DNA from: CAZAGT01 sp964484515
Lineage (GTDB): Bacteria > Desulfobacterota > DSM-4660 > Desulfatiglandales > HGW-15
Direction: 5' to 3'
DNA: 6,446 nt
Assembly (NCBI GenBank): GCA_964484515.1
Contig: CAZAGT010000303.1
Coordinates: 1-6,446 of the forward strand
A program made the translations under genes and the position numbers. Of the stretch, positions 5,726-6,446 are shown piece by piece. The stretch's first letter is position 1. Each line of letters begins with the position of its first letter. The notes below the pieces were generated by a model. The model had not been told where the DNA came from. It saw only the letters and a program-made list of their open reading frames with translations, and did not search any database.

Positions 5726-5855
5726 TCTTCAGCGTTCGAGCAGGTCACGTTTCGTTTTTGAAAAGAGACCCCCATGGCCGGGCGTTGATGTATTAAAGAT
5801 CTCCTTTCATGAAGTTTTATGAGAGAGTGGGCTGCCTTCTCTATAATAGGGGAGA

Positions 5856-5872
5856 CTTCCCATGTGGGGAAG
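5856..5872 (-). terminator. Stem-loop directly after the TPR gene stop codon
   Basis: CTTCCC (5856-5861) and GGGAAG (5867-5872) are exact reverse complements with a 5-base loop, beginning one base past the TAA of the TPR gene on the minus strand. A T-run is missing, so the terminator call is weak. Confidence 0.3.
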
Positions 5873-5873
5873 G

Positions 5874-6446
5874 TTACATCTCCGACTCGGCTTTATCGGC
5901 AAACGCCTGGTAACGCCTCGCTTCCCTTTCGTTTCCCTGCGTGTCGTAGATGTGGCTAATCTTACGGTAATAGCCTGCCCGACGATCCGGATCTTCGTGC
6001 ACGAGGGAGTGGTAGAGTTCCAAGACCGCCGTTGAACGCTCACCCAGTTCGAAGGACAAATCGGCATATCGTTGTTTGATGAGGGGATCCACGCGTGAAT
6101 GACAACTCTGACAGCTTGACATGATTTCTCCGTAGCGATGGCGGGCATCCTTTTTTTCGTCAAGCGCCTCATGGATCACCGCCAATGACCTGGCCACGTT
6201 TTCCGCCCAGCCCCCGGATCTGAGTTGCTCCATATAGACCGATTTGGCCTCCTGATAACGTCCCGCTCGAAAAAGGGTCTCTCCTCGCAAAAGGCCGATG
6301 AACGCCGGATCGGTGATATCCTTCTGAATCGACTCGATGTGATCCAGGGCCCCTTCGAAGTTTGCCATGTCCCAGAGGATCTCACATAGCAATTGATGGC
6401 CGGAAGGGGATGCGGGATGATTCCTGGTAAAAGCAGTCATCAAATC
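5874..6446 (-). CDS. TPR-repeat protein with a CXXCH motif (5' part outside window)
   Basis: The frame stays open to the right edge, so only the C-terminal 190 residues are seen; the TTG and ATG codons near 6440 are unlikely to be the start because TPR-like sequence begins right there. Helical repeats of tetratricopeptide type follow one another: HQLLCEILWDMANFEGALDHIE, then GLLRGETLFRAGRYQEAKSVYMEQL, then ENVARSLAVIHEALDEKKDARHRYGEI, then LSFELGERSTAVLELYHSLV, then YYRKISHIYDTQGNEREARRYQAF. Between the third and fourth repeats lies CQSCH (codons 6113-6099), matching the c-type heme attachment motif CXXCH or one half of a zinc site. The last residues are a charged helix. The role is probably scaffold or binding; export cannot be judged without the N-terminus. 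Confidence 0.82.
   Translation of the reverse strand, partial: DLMTAFTRNHPASPSGHQLLCEILWDMANFEGALDHIESIQKDITDPAFIGLLRGETLFRAGRYQEAKSVYMEQLRSGGWAENVARSLAVIHEALDEKKDARHRYGEIMSSCQSCHSRVDPLIKQRYADLSFELGERSTAVLELYHSLVHEDPDRRAGYYRKISHIYDTQGNEREARRYQAFADKAESEM

Noticed and set aside
5842..5847. TATAAT as a promoter -10 on the plus strand
   Set aside because: No -35-like hexamer occurs 16-18 bases upstream, and a plus-strand transcript from here would only run antisense to the TPR gene.
5807..6172. 121-codon minus-strand frame overlapping the TPR gene
   Set aside because: Same strand but different frame; the TPR frame has clear repeat structure, this one has Arg/Thr/Ser-rich shadow composition.

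Overview
The window reads as chromosomal DNA of a fairly GC-rich, free-living bacterium. Strong Shine-Dalgarno sites, a near-consensus sigma-70 promoter and compact genes separated by palindrome-rich spacers all fit this. The gene types (SDR, VOC, C_GCAxxG_C_C redox protein, acetolactate-synthase-like ThDP enzyme, TPR protein with a CXXCH motif) would suit an environmental anaerobe or microaerophile such as a Desulfobacterota- or Methylomirabilota-like lineage. That placement is inference and weak. No transposase, integrase, phage gene, CRISPR array, tRNA or rRNA was recognised.

Layout. Bases 1-476 hold no convincing gene, but contain a long imperfect inverted repeat (108-208) and a terminator-like hairpin (245-279). 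Three minus-strand genes follow: an SDR oxidoreductase (477-1292), a small exported protein of unknown function (1497-2042) and a C_GCAxxG_C_C family protein (2127-2645). The last two could be co-transcribed, 84 bp apart. Between the exported protein and the SDR is a 204-bp spacer of stacked hairpins, including a good minus-strand intrinsic terminator only about 50 nt before the SDR start. Bases 2646-3087 are a gene-free, structure-rich spacer. A minus-strand VOC (glyoxalase-fold) gene lies at 3088-3471.

Bases 3472-3835 are a divergent intergenic region. It carries a possible promoter for the VOC gene and a near-consensus promoter (TTGACA, 17 bp, TATACT) for the plus-strand ThDP-dependent enzyme at 3836-5608, the largest gene here. 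After a palindrome-containing spacer, the 3' part of a minus-strand TPR gene with a CQSCH motif runs off the right edge (5874-6446).

How the genes work together: apart from the possible two-gene unit, they look like independent transcription units. SDR, VOC and ThDP enzymes all act on small carbonyl, 2-oxo or hydroxy acids, so a loose metabolic link is possible, but nothing in the sequence proves one. I see no clear evidence of a new multi-gene system. The best leads are the terminator in front of the SDR gene, the CXXCH motif inside TPR helices, and the structured spacers at 108-208 and 2755-2840.
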